A stretch of DNA of 64,000 bases, from positions 21,670 through 85,669 of the forward strand of contig NZ_JARZAG010000032.1 in assembly GCF_029892155.1 (NCBI RefSeq). Reading direction: 5' to 3'. The notes beneath the pieces were generated by a model. That model was not told where the DNA came from, searched no databases, and worked only from the letters and a program-made list of their open reading frames with translations. Positions 7,682 through 15,821 of this stretch are shown piece after piece. Every line of letters begins with the position of its first letter. Position 1 is the first letter of the stretch. Origin of the DNA: Kitasatospora sp. GAS204B (lineage in GTDB: Bacteria; Actinomycetota; Actinomycetes; Streptomycetales; Streptomycetaceae). A program made the translations under genes and the position numbers.

Positions 7682-8407
7682 ATGGAAGAAGTCGAACCGA
7701 CCAAGTCGCGACGCGCTAACTCTCTGGGGCCGACCGGCAACCGAGTAGCGGAGAACCTGGCACGCATCCGCAAGGAGCGCGGCCTCACGACGGGCCAGGT
7801 CGTGGCAGTCATGGCGGAGCTCGGCCGTCCAATCCCAGCGACGGGAGTAACGAAGATCGAGCTGGGTGACCGACGCGTCGATGTCGATGACTTGGTGGCA
7901 CTCGCGGTTGCGCTCAACGTCTCCCCGTTGACGCTGCTGCTGCCCCCGACCTCGAACAACGAGCAGGTTGCCCTGACAGACAACTGCCAGGTGAGTAGTC
8001 GCACGGCATGGCAGTGGGCCGAGGGACAGCGGACCGCGATGGATTGGGAGCCTGGAGAGGACGTCAGCCTGGCGGCCCCCGGTGCGGACCCCGCGATTCC
8101 GTTGAGGGCATACGAACGGGATCAGGAGTTCGGACGGCAACAGGCTGCTTACCTAGCCCTTGCACAGCCCGAGGTGCGCCGGCGAGCTACGCAACACTCT
8201 GCTATCAGGATCGTCCGGGACCTGGAAGACGTCATTGCAGACCTGGTTGCGCCCTCACCTGACATGGACCGTGCTGGTCTTGCAGCCCTGAACCGTATGG
8301 CCCGCCGCCGGCATCAGCAGCTGGGCATCGAACTCGAAGAGATCAGCGAGCAGCTCCCGCCGGTGCACCCTGGAGTCCCGGCCTCCGACGGCACCGACGA
8401 GGGATGA
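7682..8407 (+). CDS. XRE-family regulator of the element, 241 aa
   Basis: An HTH_3 domain occupies about residues 20-75 (VAENLARIRKERGLTTGQVV and TKIELGDRRVDVDDLVALAV). The C-terminal 130 residues are charged and helical, of unknown family. ATG at 7682 is taken as start because a perfect inverted repeat lies directly upstream; a GTC/ATG frame from 7622 is open but has no better ribosome site. It overlaps the integrase start by ATGA, so regulator and integrase are produced together. It probably represses both divergent operons. Confidence 0.8.
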   Translation: MEEVEPTKSRRANSLGPTGNRVAENLARIRKERGLTTGQVVAVMAELGRPIPATGVTKIELGDRRVDVDDLVALAVALNVSPLTLLLPPTSNNEQVALTDNCQVSSRTAWQWAEGQRTAMDWEPGEDVSLAAPGADPAIPLRAYERDQEFGRQQAAYLALAQPEVRRRATQHSAIRIVRDLEDVIADLVAPSPDMDRAGLAALNRMARRRHQQLGIELEEISEQLPPVHPGVPASDGTDEG

Positions 8408-10008
8408 CTGTGGGCGCTTCTCGTCGTGGTGGTGCTGTCTATAAGCGGTGCGAATGCCGCGGCACGGATGGCAAGTTGCTCGGCGCCGGCTGCACGTTGC
8501 TGGCGAAGAAGAACCACGGCTCGCCGGCGATCCGGCAGGAGCTGCCAGCTGACCGCGAGGGCAAGCGCCGGACCTTCCGCCGCACCGGCTTTGAGAGCGT
8601 CACCAAGGCCCAGGAAGCCCTCGACAAGGTCCGCGCGATCCTCGACATGGCCAAGGGTGACGAGGACGCCGCGCAGCGCGTCAGCGACCTACTGGTGGAG
8701 GTCGCCAAGACCCGGGCACCGATCCCAGATACCGCCGAGGTTCAGCGTCGGCTCGGCGTCGGGGTGCCGCTCGACGGCAAGATGACCGTCGGCGACTGGC
8801 TCGACAAGTGGCTCGCCACCAAGAAGACCCGGAAGACCACCACCAACGGCTATGAGTCCCACGTGCGCGTGCACTTGAAGCCGCACCTTGGGCACCTGCG
8901 CCTGGACCGGTTGAACGTCGGCCACCTGGTCGAGATGTTCGACGCGATCGCCGACGAGAACGAGGTGATCGAGGCTGAGAACCAGGCTCGTCGCGAGCAG
9001 GTTGAGCGGACGCGGGCTGGGAAGCCGGGTGCTCCGAAGGCTGCAGAGAAGGCCCAGCTGGAGGCGGAGCGCGCGAAGCTCGCCGAGATGAAGCCGTTCC
9101 GCCGGATCACCGGGCCAGCCACCCGGCAGCGGATCCGGTCGACGCTGAGGATCGCACTGAACGCTGCGATCGCCCGCCAGCTGATCACGTTCAATCCGGC
9201 GAAGCACGTCGAGATGACATCGGGGCAGCGGCCGAAGGCTGTGTTGTGGACCGAGCAGCATGTCGAGCGCTGGCGGGCGACGGGGGAGAAGCCGTCGGCG
9301 GTGATGGTGTGGACGCTGCCGCAGCTCGGCAAGTTCCTTGACGCGGCGGAGGACGATCGGCTCTACGCCTTCTATCACTTGATCGCCTTCCGGGGTCTTC
9401 GCCGCGGCGAAGGCGTGGGGCAAGACTGGGTGAACATCGACTTGGACCGGGCGGAGTTGACCGTCTCGAAGGAGATCGTGCAGGACGGCTGGACGCCGAT
9501 CGAGACGGATCCGAAGACCGACGGCAGCGCGGACACGATCGGCCTCGACGACGTCACCGTGCAGGTGTTGCGGGAGCACCGGGTTCGCCAGCTCGCGGAG
9601 CGGGATGCCCAGTTGGTGGCGCGGGCGGACTACTTGGCGGCCGGCGGCGATCCGGAGAAGGCACCGAGCTGGACGGACACCGGGAAGGTGTTCACGCGCG
9701 AGGACGGGACGTGGCTGCACCCGGAGATGGTGTCGGACACGTTCCGCCGGATCTGCGAGTCAGCCGACCTGCCGCCGATCAATCTGCGGGATCTGCGCCA
9801 CCAGGCTGCCACGGTGATTCATGCGGGCGGTGGTGACCTCCACGTCATCAAGGAGGTGCTGCGGCACAACACGATCAAGCTCGCGAGCGACACCTACACC
9901 TCGCTGCTGCGCGAGGTCGACAAGGAGGTGGCGAACCGGGCGGCGGGGATGGTGCCACGGGCGCGTCGGGGGCCGGCCGCAGGGAGCGGGGAGGCCTTGG
10001 CCGGGTAG
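8404..10008 (+). CDS. Tyrosine integrase of the element, 534 aa
   Basis: A large actinomycete-type integrase. It has an N-terminal arm-binding region with two Cys (YKRCECRGTDG), a core-binding domain near residues 120-215 (TVGDWLDKWLATKK, HLGHLRLDRL) broken by a charged insert, and a catalytic domain. Catalytic residues: Arg in FRGLRRGEG (about 337), the LRDLRH box (about 460), VLRHNT (about 486) and the Tyr in SDTYTSLL (about 497). The first position of the usual H-x-x-R box is Arg here. It should recombine at the tRNA-Lys 3' end at 11510-11557, from which an IS30 copy now separates it. Confidence 0.9.
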   Translation: MTVGASRRGGAVYKRCECRGTDGKLLGAGCTLLAKKNHGSPAIRQELPADREGKRRTFRRTGFESVTKAQEALDKVRAILDMAKGDEDAAQRVSDLLVEVAKTRAPIPDTAEVQRRLGVGVPLDGKMTVGDWLDKWLATKKTRKTTTNGYESHVRVHLKPHLGHLRLDRLNVGHLVEMFDAIADENEVIEAENQARREQVERTRAGKPGAPKAAEKAQLEAERAKLAEMKPFRRITGPATRQRIRSTLRIALNAAIARQLITFNPAKHVEMTSGQRPKAVLWTEQHVERWRATGEKPSAVMVWTLPQLGKFLDAAEDDRLYAFYHLIAFRGLRRGEGVGQDWVNIDLDRAELTVSKEIVQDGWTPIETDPKTDGSADTIGLDDVTVQVLREHRVRQLAERDAQLVARADYLAAGGDPEKAPSWTDTGKVFTREDGTWLHPEMVSDTFRRICESADLPPINLRDLRHQAATVIHAGGGDLHVIKEVLRHNTIKLASDTYTSLLREVDKEVANRAAGMVPRARRGPAAGSGEALAG

Positions 10009-10052
10009 GCTTGGGGGTGAGCGTACGAGGCCTCGTCACTGCAGCTTAGGTT

Positions 10053-11336
10053 CTAGGGATCGTTGCAACACCCCAGCTCAAGGGGTGCGATGTTCGAGAT
10101 CCGAGAGAACCGGACGGTGGCTCAGGGGCGAAGGACCCTGGTCCGTGAGCGGGAGGAATACTTCCGGCTCATGGACCAGGGTCTGAGCAGCCTCGAAGCG
10201 TGCAAACGCGTCGGGATCAACTACCGGACGGGCAAGCGGTGGCGTAATGGCCGCAACGCATCGGGCAAGGACAAGGCCAGACCACCGGTTCTGGCGCCAC
10301 TGCCGACTCTGGGCCCGTCGCGGTATCTGCGCGAGGCGGATCGAATCCACATCGCCGACCGGCTACGCGAGAAGGCCTCCATCCGCACGATCGCCGCGGA
10401 ACTCGGCCGCAGCCCGTCCACGATCAGCCGCGAGATCAAGCGCAACAGCCACCCGGAGAGCGGCGCTTACCGGCCGCATGCGGCCCAGGCCCGGGCGGAC
10501 GCCCGCCGGCCACGGCCCAAGCCCGGCAAGGTCGGCCAGAACCCCGAGCTGCGGGACTTCATCCAGCACCGCCTGGACCGCAAGTGGAGCCCGGAACAGA
10601 TCTGCCAGGCTCTGCGGGACACCTTTCCCGAGCGGCCGGAGATGCACGTGGTCCACGAGACGGTCTACCAGGCCCTCTACGTCCAAGGACGGGGCGAACT
10701 GCGCCGCGAGTTGGCCAGTGCCCTGCGGACCGGCCGGGCACGGCGCAAGCCGCACCGCCAGGCCGCCTGCCGCCAGCCCCGGTTCGCCACCCCGATGGTC
10801 ATGATCAGCGAACGCCCGGCCGAGGCCGAGGACCGGGCCGTCCCGGGCCATTGGGAGGGCGACCTGATCATCGGCAAGGACGGTGCCTCCGCCATCGGCA
10901 CCCTGGTCGAGCGGGCCACCCGTTACGTGATGCTCCTGCAACTGCCGAACGGCCGCACGGCCGAGCACGTGCGCGATGCCCTCGTGGAGACCGTGCAGAC
11001 CCTGCCTACTCATCTGGTGAGGTCGCTGACCTGGGACCAGGGCGCCGAGATGGCCGCCCATGGATCGTTCACCGTCGCCACCGGCGTCCCCGTCTATTTC
11101 TGCGATCCCGCCAGTCCATGGCAACGCGGCTCGAACGAGAACACGAACGGCCTGCTGCGGCAGTACTTCCCCAAGGGCACCGACCTGTCAGCCCACAGTC
11201 CAGAGCACCTGGCCGCCGTCGCTGCCGAGCTCAACGGCCGCCCACGCAAAACGCTCGGCTGGGAAACCCCAGCCGAGCGCCTGCATAAACTGCTCGCGGC
11301 CTGATCAAACCGACCACGTGTTGCAACGACCCCTAG
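10053..11336 (+). mobile_element. IS30-family insertion sequence, 1.28 kb
   Basis: Terminal inverted repeats CTAGGGATCGTTGCAACAC (10053-10071) and GTGTTGCAACGACCCCTAG (11318-11336) match at 18 of 19 positions. They enclose one transposase gene in full. The outermost CTAG is its own reverse complement, so it may be part of the repeat, or CTA may be a target duplication; the two cannot be separated by eye. It is inserted just downstream of the integrase gene and splits its 3' region from the attachment site. Confidence 0.9.
10090..11304 (+). CDS. IS30-family transposase, 404 aa
   Basis: Two helix-turn-helix segments lie in the N-terminal third (LSSLEACKRVGINYRTGKRW, and IRTIAAELGRSPSTISREIK of HTH_38 type). 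The DDE core follows: first Asp in HWEGDLIIGKDG, second in SLTWDQGAEM, and the Glu in RGSNENTNGLLRQYFPKGTD, the usual IS30 signature. The ATG at 10090 is preferred; the frame is open from a TTG at 10063, but that lies inside the terminal repeat. The gene looks intact, so the element may be active. Confidence 0.9.
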   Translation: MFEIRENRTVAQGRRTLVREREEYFRLMDQGLSSLEACKRVGINYRTGKRWRNGRNASGKDKARPPVLAPLPTLGPSRYLREADRIHIADRLREKASIRTIAAELGRSPSTISREIKRNSHPESGAYRPHAAQARADARRPRPKPGKVGQNPELRDFIQHRLDRKWSPEQICQALRDTFPERPEMHVVHETVYQALYVQGRGELRRELASALRTGRARRKPHRQAACRQPRFATPMVMISERPAEAEDRAVPGHWEGDLIIGKDGASAIGTLVERATRYVMLLQLPNGRTAEHVRDALVETVQTLPTHLVRSLTWDQGAEMAAHGSFTVATGVPVYFCDPASPWQRGSNENTNGLLRQYFPKGTDLSAHSPEHLAAVAAELNGRPRKTLGWETPAERLHKLLAA

Positions 11337-11361
11337 AAACCGCCCAGGTGGCGGGGCCTTT

Positions 11362-11383
11362 CTGCTGGCCCACTGCTGGCCCG
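11362..11383 (+). repeat. Tandem 11-bp repeat between integrase and attachment site
   Basis: CTGCTGGCCCA (11362-11372) is followed directly by CTGCTGGCCCG (11373-11383). Before the IS30 insertion the pair would have lain just past the integrase stop and about 130 bp from the tRNA-Lys fragment. Tandem repeats in this position are often arm-type binding sites of integrases, which is inferred here from position only. Confidence 0.5.
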
Positions 11384-11509
11384 AATGCTCCATAACGGGG
11401 CGTCATTCAACCCGTCAGAGCCGGACGGGGTGGCACGGGAAAGGGCCGTTGACCTGCACTGGAGAGCATTCGGTGACACTGAGCATCACAGCCCACCATG
11501 AGCAGACTT

Positions 11510-11557
11510 GGACTTTTAATCCGTAGGTTCAGGGTTCGAGCCCCTGGCGCCCCACCA
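11510..11557 (+). other. 3' fragment of tRNA-Lys(UUU): right attachment site
   Basis: The segment contains the right side of an anticodon arm (GGA-CTTTTAA-TCC, anticodon TTT), a T-arm (CAGGG-TTCGAGC-CCCTG), the acceptor 3' strand GCGCCCC, a discriminator A and an encoded CCA. The expected 5' half is missing: the 76 nt upstream lack a GGGGCGC acceptor strand and a D-arm. Duplication of a tRNA 3' end is what integration leaves at the far end of an element. The intact tRNA-Lys should lie left of the window. Confidence 0.8.
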
Positions 11558-11564
11558 GACAGAC

Positions 11565-11604
11565 AAGTGCCCCACCTGCGGCGATGGTCGCAGGTGGGGC
11601 ACTT
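11565..11604 (+). terminator. Strong hairpin after the tRNA-Lys fragment
   Basis: AAGTGCCCCACCTGCG (11565-11580) and its exact reverse complement (11589-11604) form a 16-bp stem with an 8-nt loop, 8 nt past the CCA. It is the natural terminator of the original tRNA-Lys gene and supports reading 11557 as the junction with the host chromosome. Confidence 0.75.
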
Positions 11605-11655
11605 CTGCGTCTCCGGCCGTGCTGTCAAAGGTCGCCGGCTGTGGCGCGCAACGCC

Positions 11656-11701
11656 GGCGGGCGCCGCTGCGAGGGCGTGTGCTCCCGGTGCGGCGCCCGC
11701 C
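11656..11701 (-). terminator. Hairpin downstream of the secreted protein gene
   Basis: GGCGGGCGCCGC (11656-11667) and GCGGCGCCCGCC (11690-11701) are exact inverted copies around a 22-nt loop, 20 nt past the stop of the leftward gene at 11721. No T-run follows, which is usual for streptomycete terminators. Confidence 0.5.
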
Positions 11702-11720
11702 AACTCGCGGCGTGCGGGGG

Positions 11721-12869
11721 TTACTTCTTCCCGTGGTGGGCCGCCGGGATGAAGACCAGGCCCTTGGGGTTGGCGAGGGTGACGCCGACCGAGAGGTGGG
11801 TCACGACGCCCGTGCGCTGGTCGACCACGGCGAGGGCCGGGTCGTTGGGGAGGTCGCCGGACTTGGGGGCGGGCTGGGAGGCGAAGAGGGTGCCGTGCGG
11901 CAGGTGGGTCAGCTCGGCCCGGTAGATCGCGCCGGTGCCCTGGTCGGCCACGTAGAGGTCGCCCGAGGTGGAGCCGGGCTGGATGATGTCGTCGAGCTGC
12001 GGGGTGGCCGCGCCGCCGCTGGGGGTGACGGCGTTGGTGAGGTTCAGCTGGCGGACCGTCGGCTTCTTGGCGTCCAGGTCGCTGACGTAGACCAGCTTGC
12101 TGTCGGCCTGGGCGTCCTGGATCAGCGTGCCGCCGTCCTTGCCGGGGACCCAGCGGTTGGAGTCGGGGTCGGTCAGGCCGAGCGGGGCCGTGGCGGGCGC
12201 GCCGGCGGCCGGGTTGATCACGGCGGCGGTGTCGTTGACGCCGAAGACCGGGGTCAGCTTCGCGGTCGAGCCGCTGAGCTTGACGGTGTAGACGGCGGCC
12301 GTGTTGTTCGCGCCCGGCTGCGAGACGTCCGGGTTGGAGTGCGCGACGTAGATGGTCCCGTTGGAGCTGATCGAGATGGCGTCGGTGCCGCCGTTGGTGC
12401 CGTCCGAGCCGGTCTCGGCCGGGCTCGGGCTGTAGCTGAACTGCTTGACGGCCTCGGCCCCGTCCTCGGACGGGGTGATCGTGTAGAAGCCCGAGTTGAG
12501 GTCCTCGTTGACCGTGACGAGCACCCGGTGGTGCCGGCCGTCGGCGGTGAGCCCGTCGACCTTGCCGGGCAGCACGTAGCTGTACTTGATCTTGCCGGTC
12601 TCGAGGTCGAAGCCCACGACGTTGCTCTTGACGCCGGCCGGGGAGCCGTCGGACTGGGCGCCGTTCTGGTACGCGACGAAGAGCACGTCACCGAGGCGGG
12701 TGATGTCATCGGGGTTCGTGTAGCCGGCCGGTGCGGCCGCGAAGAGCTTCAGGTGCACCGAGGGAAGCGCTGCGGTGCTGGCGGAGGCGGCGGGCACGGC
12801 CACGGCCGACAGAGCGGTGGCGGCGGCCACGAGGCCGAGACCGATTCGCGCGATCTTGCGCATGCGCAT
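11721..12869 (-). CDS. Secreted beta-propeller-like protein, 382 aa
   Basis: ATG at 12869 is preceded by AGGAG. The product opens with MRMRKIARIG and a hydrophobic stretch ending AVAVPAASAS, a Sec signal peptide. The mature part has repeated strand-rich blocks of propeller type (DDITRLGDVLFVAYQNG, GTIYVAHSNPD, SKLVYVSDLDAKK, GDLYVADQGTGAIYRAEL), like SMP-30/NHL-type secreted proteins. No enzyme motif is seen. A stem of 12 bp follows the stop. It is the first backbone gene next to the element. The ligand or substrate is unknown. Confidence 0.75.
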   Translation of the reverse strand: MRMRKIARIGLGLVAAATALSAVAVPAASASTAALPSVHLKLFAAAPAGYTNPDDITRLGDVLFVAYQNGAQSDGSPAGVKSNVVGFDLETGKIKYSYVLPGKVDGLTADGRHHRVLVTVNEDLNSGFYTITPSEDGAEAVKQFSYSPSPAETGSDGTNGGTDAISISSNGTIYVAHSNPDVSQPGANNTAAVYTVKLSGSTAKLTPVFGVNDTAAVINPAAGAPATAPLGLTDPDSNRWVPGKDGGTLIQDAQADSKLVYVSDLDAKKPTVRQLNLTNAVTPSGGAATPQLDDIIQPGSTSGDLYVADQGTGAIYRAELTHLPHGTLFASQPAPKSGDLPNDPALAVVDQRTGVVTHLSVGVTLANPKGLVFIPAAHHGKK

Positions 12870-13075
12870 GGGGAGACTCCTGAGGATGTCCAGGGCACCC
12901 CCGTCCGGAGCGCCCGCCGTCACCCTCGGTGAGCACTCCTGCTACGTGCAAGATCGAAGTCCCTTTCGGAGCCACTGTTCACCCTCGCGCCGCCACCACG
13001 TCTCCGACCACGAAGCGAACTCCCAGGAACGGCCACTCCGCCACCGGCCACCCCGCCACCGGCGGCCCGCGCCGC

Positions 13076-14137
13076 TCAGGCCAGCCCGAGTTCCTCGTCC
13101 GTCCCGAGCGGCGCGAAGTGCCGCGCCACCTCGGCCGGCGTCACCTCGGCCAGGGTGGCCGGGGACCAGTGCGGGTCGCGGTCCTTGTCGATCACCTGGG
13201 CCCGGATGCCCTCGACGAAGTCCGGCGAGCTCAGCCCGGCCAGTGAGACCCGGTACTCCTGGTCGAGCGCGGCCGCCAGCGAGGGCAGTTCGCGGGCCCG
13301 GCGGAGCGCGGCCAGGGTCACCGTGAGCGCGGTCGGCGACTTGGCGCCGATCAGCTCGGCGGCCTCCTTGGCCTCGGGCACCGAGACGGCGAGCAGTCGC
13401 GCCACGATCTGTTCCACCGAGTCGGCGGCGTAGCACTCGTCGATCCACTCCCGCTGCTCGGCCAGCGGCGCCGGCCCGGCGTCGGTGGCGAACCGCCGTA
13501 CCGCCTCGGCCGGTTCGAGCACCGCCAGGGCCTCGGTGAACTCCGCGAGCCGTTCGGTGCGCACGAAGTGGTCGGCGAAGCCGCAGTACAGCGCGTCGGC
13601 GGCGGTCAGTTGCCCGGCGGTCAGCGCCAGATGGGTGCCCAACTCGCCGGGGGCGCGCGCGAGCAGCCAGCTGCCGCCGACGTCCGGCACGAAGCCGATC
13701 GTGGTCTCCGGCATGCCGACGGCCGAGCGCTCGGTGACCACGCGCACCGAGCCGTGCGCCGATATCCCGACCCCGCCGCCCAGCACCAGGCCGTCCATCA
13801 CGGCCACGTACGGCTTCGGGTAGCGGGCGACGAGGTGGTTGAGCCGGTACTCGGCGCGGAAGAAGGCCCGGGCGGCCGCGCCGCCGAGCTTGGCGTCGTC
13901 GTGGAAGAAGCGGATGTCCCCGCCCGCGCACAGGCCGCGCTCGCCGGCGCCGGTGATCACCACGGCGGCCACCGCCGGGTCGTCGGCCCAGCTGGTGAGC
14001 TGCTCGTGCAGCGCGCTGACCATGGCGTGGTTGAGCGCGTTGATCGCGCGGGGGCGGTTGAGGGTGAGCCGGCCGATCCGGCCGTCCGTCCGGGCCAGCA
14101 CCAGCGGCTCGGCGGGTGCGACGGCTTGCGTGGTCAT
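13076..14137 (-). CDS. 3-hydroxyisobutyryl-CoA hydrolase (enoyl-CoA hydratase/isomerase superfamily), 353 aa
   Basis: The crotonase fold is clear: GRLTLNRPRAINALNHAMV near residue 20, the oxyanion-hole segment ERGLCAGGDIRFF near 75, and GLVLGGGVGISAHGSVRVVT near 115. The long C-terminal extension (about 130 residues, SPTALTVTLAALRRARELP and GIRAQVIDKDRDPHWSP) matches the HIBYL-CoA hydrolase group (ECH_2) rather than true hydratases. It acts in valine degradation. ATG at 14137 has AAGGAG 9 nt upstream. It stands alone, so its exact substrate rests on family resemblance. Confidence 0.85.
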   Translation of the reverse strand: MTTQAVAPAEPLVLARTDGRIGRLTLNRPRAINALNHAMVSALHEQLTSWADDPAVAAVVITGAGERGLCAGGDIRFFHDDAKLGGAAARAFFRAEYRLNHLVARYPKPYVAVMDGLVLGGGVGISAHGSVRVVTERSAVGMPETTIGFVPDVGGSWLLARAPGELGTHLALTAGQLTAADALYCGFADHFVRTERLAEFTEALAVLEPAEAVRRFATDAGPAPLAEQREWIDECYAADSVEQIVARLLAVSVPEAKEAAELIGAKSPTALTVTLAALRRARELPSLAAALDQEYRVSLAGLSSPDFVEGIRAQVIDKDRDPHWSPATLAEVTPAEVARHFAPLGTDEELGLA

Positions 14138-14462
14138 CGGGGGTGAGCTCCTTGCGGGTTCGGGCCGGCTGCTGCCCACCGTACGCGCCGGGCGGGGTGG
14201 CCCGGCCACCGGACCTGCGGTGCGGCCGCCGCTGCGCACAGCGGTGCGCCACACGCATTCGGGGGGCTACCTCGAAAGAGGTATCCGGGAGTGCCGCCGC
14301 GCGGGAATCGGGCGAACGCGCGGCCGCGTTGATGACGAACGAATGATTCGTCAGCTGCCCTGCGGCCCTTCGTCGGTGACCGAGCGCGGCAGGTCAGGGC
14401 GGGCGCTGCCGGAATGGCACGGGTGCCGCCGAGCGATATCCCGGGCGATGTCCCGAGCAGCC

Positions 14463-14525
14463 GGGAACTGATCGAGAAACTGACCGGGAACTGACCGGGA
14501 AACTGATCGAAAAAAGATCGAGAAG
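14463..14525 (+). repeat. Five degenerate 11-12-bp tandem repeats before a ParB-like regulator
   Basis: Successive units GGGAACTGATC, GAGAAACTGACC, GGGAACTGACC, GGGAAACTGATC and GAAAAAAGATC run from 14463 to 14519, followed by GAGAAG. The unit length is close to one helical turn, so all copies face the same side of the DNA. The array ends 13 nt before the GTG of the ParB-like gene and overlaps its ribosome site region. It looks like a multi-copy protein binding site. The rest of the 400-nt gap (14138-14462) shows no gene. Confidence 0.65.
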
Positions 14526-14537
14526 GGGGTCGGCATC

Positions 14538-15698
14538 GTGACCAGCGGTATCGGTGAATCGGCGACGGAATCGCTCTGGCCCGCACCCGCCCGGGCGACT
14601 GCGACGGAACTGCAGGCGGTGCCGGACGGCGGCCGCCTCCCGCTGGCCGCGGTGCGCCCCGGGGACTCCCCACGCTTCACACCGCTGGACGAGGCGCACG
14701 CCGCCCGCCTCGCGGCGCTGGACGTCGAACTGCCGCCGATCCTGGTGCACCGCCCCACCATGCGGGTGGTCGACGGGGCGCACCGGCTGCACGCCGCCGC
14801 CCTGCGCGGCGAGCTGACGATCGCCGTCGAGTACGTCGACGGGCCGGCGGAGGCCGCCTTCATCCGCGCGGTGGCGGCCAACCTGACCGGCGGCCTGCCG
14901 CTCTCGGCCGCCGAGCGCAAGGCGGCGGCCGAACGGATCGTCAGGAGCCGGCCCGAGCGCTCGGACCGCTCGATCGCGCAGCACGTCGGGCTCTCCGCGA
15001 AGACGGTCGGACAGATCCGCCGCCGCTCCGCCGGGGCGCAGTCCGGCGCCCGGGTCGGCCGGGACGGGCGGCTGCGCCCGGTCAATCCGGACGAGGGGCG
15101 GCGCCGGGTGCTCAAGGTGATCAGCGAGCGCCCGGGGGCCTCGCTGCGGGAGATCGCCCAGGCGGCCGGCGTCTCGCTGGGGACGGCACACGGGGTGCGC
15201 AGCCGGGTGGACCGGGGCGACCCGGCGCTGCCCGCGCGCGCCGAGGCGCCGGCTGGGCCGCCCGCGCCCGCCCGCACTGCCGCCCCGGCGCGGATGCCGG
15301 CCCGGATCCCGGCCCCGGTGCCCGCCGCCGTCCGCCCGCAGCCGCGCCCCGCCACGGCGCCCACGCCCCCGGCGCAGCCGGAGCCGATCCGCCGGCTCGC
15401 CCAGCGCCGCCTGCCGGGCGGCTACCCGGTCCCCGCCGTCGCCCCCGCCGGCACAGCCACGGCCTTCGCCCGCCTCGCCGTGCTGCGCCGCGACCCCTCG
15501 CTGCGCTTCACCGACCACGGCCGGGCCCTGCTGCTCTGGCTGCAGCGCCGGCTGTTCGCGGTCAGCGCGGCCGAGCGCGAACTCCAGGACATCCCGCCGC
15601 ACCTGCTCCCGGTGGTGGCCGACCTGGCTCTGGAATGCGCCGAGGGCTGGCGCGAGTTGGCCGACCAGCTGCGCGGCCGAGCCCGCCAGATCGGCTGA
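14538..15698 (+). CDS. ParB-like domain transcription regulator, 386 aa
   Basis: Residues about 30-100 form a ParB/Srx-type domain with the signature GAHRLHAAALRGE. An HTH follows near 145 (SDRSIAQHVGLSAKTVGQIR), then a second HTH-like segment (GASLREIAQAAGVSLGTAHG), a Pro/Ala-rich linker (about 235-300) and a helical C-terminal domain. This layout matches the StrR/NovG-like ParB-type regulators often tied to secondary metabolism, not the chromosome partition ParB. GTG at 14538 has GAAGGGGGT upstream. The phased repeats just before the gene could be its own binding site. Confidence 0.75.
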   Translation: MTSGIGESATESLWPAPARATATELQAVPDGGRLPLAAVRPGDSPRFTPLDEAHAARLAALDVELPPILVHRPTMRVVDGAHRLHAAALRGELTIAVEYVDGPAEAAFIRAVAANLTGGLPLSAAERKAAAERIVRSRPERSDRSIAQHVGLSAKTVGQIRRRSAGAQSGARVGRDGRLRPVNPDEGRRRVLKVISERPGASLREIAQAAGVSLGTAHGVRSRVDRGDPALPARAEAPAGPPAPARTAAPARMPARIPAPVPAAVRPQPRPATAPTPPAQPEPIRRLAQRRLPGGYPVPAVAPAGTATAFARLAVLRRDPSLRFTDHGRALLLWLQRRLFAVSAAERELQDIPPHLLPVVADLALECAEGWRELADQLRGRARQIG

Positions 15699-15821
15699 AC
15701 AGCAGCCGGGCGAAGCCCGAGCCGAGCGAGATCCGGACAACCCCGACCCGCCGATTGAACGCTGTACGACGCGCCGCCCGAATTCGACCCGCAGTCGAGC
15801 GTTCTGGTCCAGACTGCAACC

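Larger units (their letters stand above)
1..11557. mobile_element. Right part of a tRNA-Lys-integrated element (AICE-like or phage-satellite-like)
   Basis: The segment contains a tyrosine integrase, two excisionase-like HTH proteins, an XRE regulator, a prim-pol protein and a P4/D5 superfamily 3 helicase, and it ends at a 3' tRNA-Lys fragment (11510-11557). That gene set is typical of actinomycete integrative elements and of phage satellites. No conjugation (FtsK/Tra) or phage structural gene is visible, so the type stays open. The left end and the intact tRNA-Lys must lie upstream of the window. The backbone resumes after 11557. Confidence 0.8.

Noticed and set aside
11397..11557. Complete tRNA-Lys gene using GGGGCGT at 11397 as the 5' acceptor strand
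   Set aside because: The distance of 160 nt is too long, the strand does not match fully and there is no D-arm between. Only the 3' fragment is supported.
1..11557. Conjugation genes that would make the element a proven AICE
   Set aside because: No FtsK-like Tra, Spd or relaxase sequence was found in the visible part, so the element type is left open.
11619..12932. 437-aa plus-strand frame rich in Gly, Val and Arg
   Set aside because: It is antisense to the secreted propeller-like protein and consists of repeated GV/GR patterns from the opposite frame.
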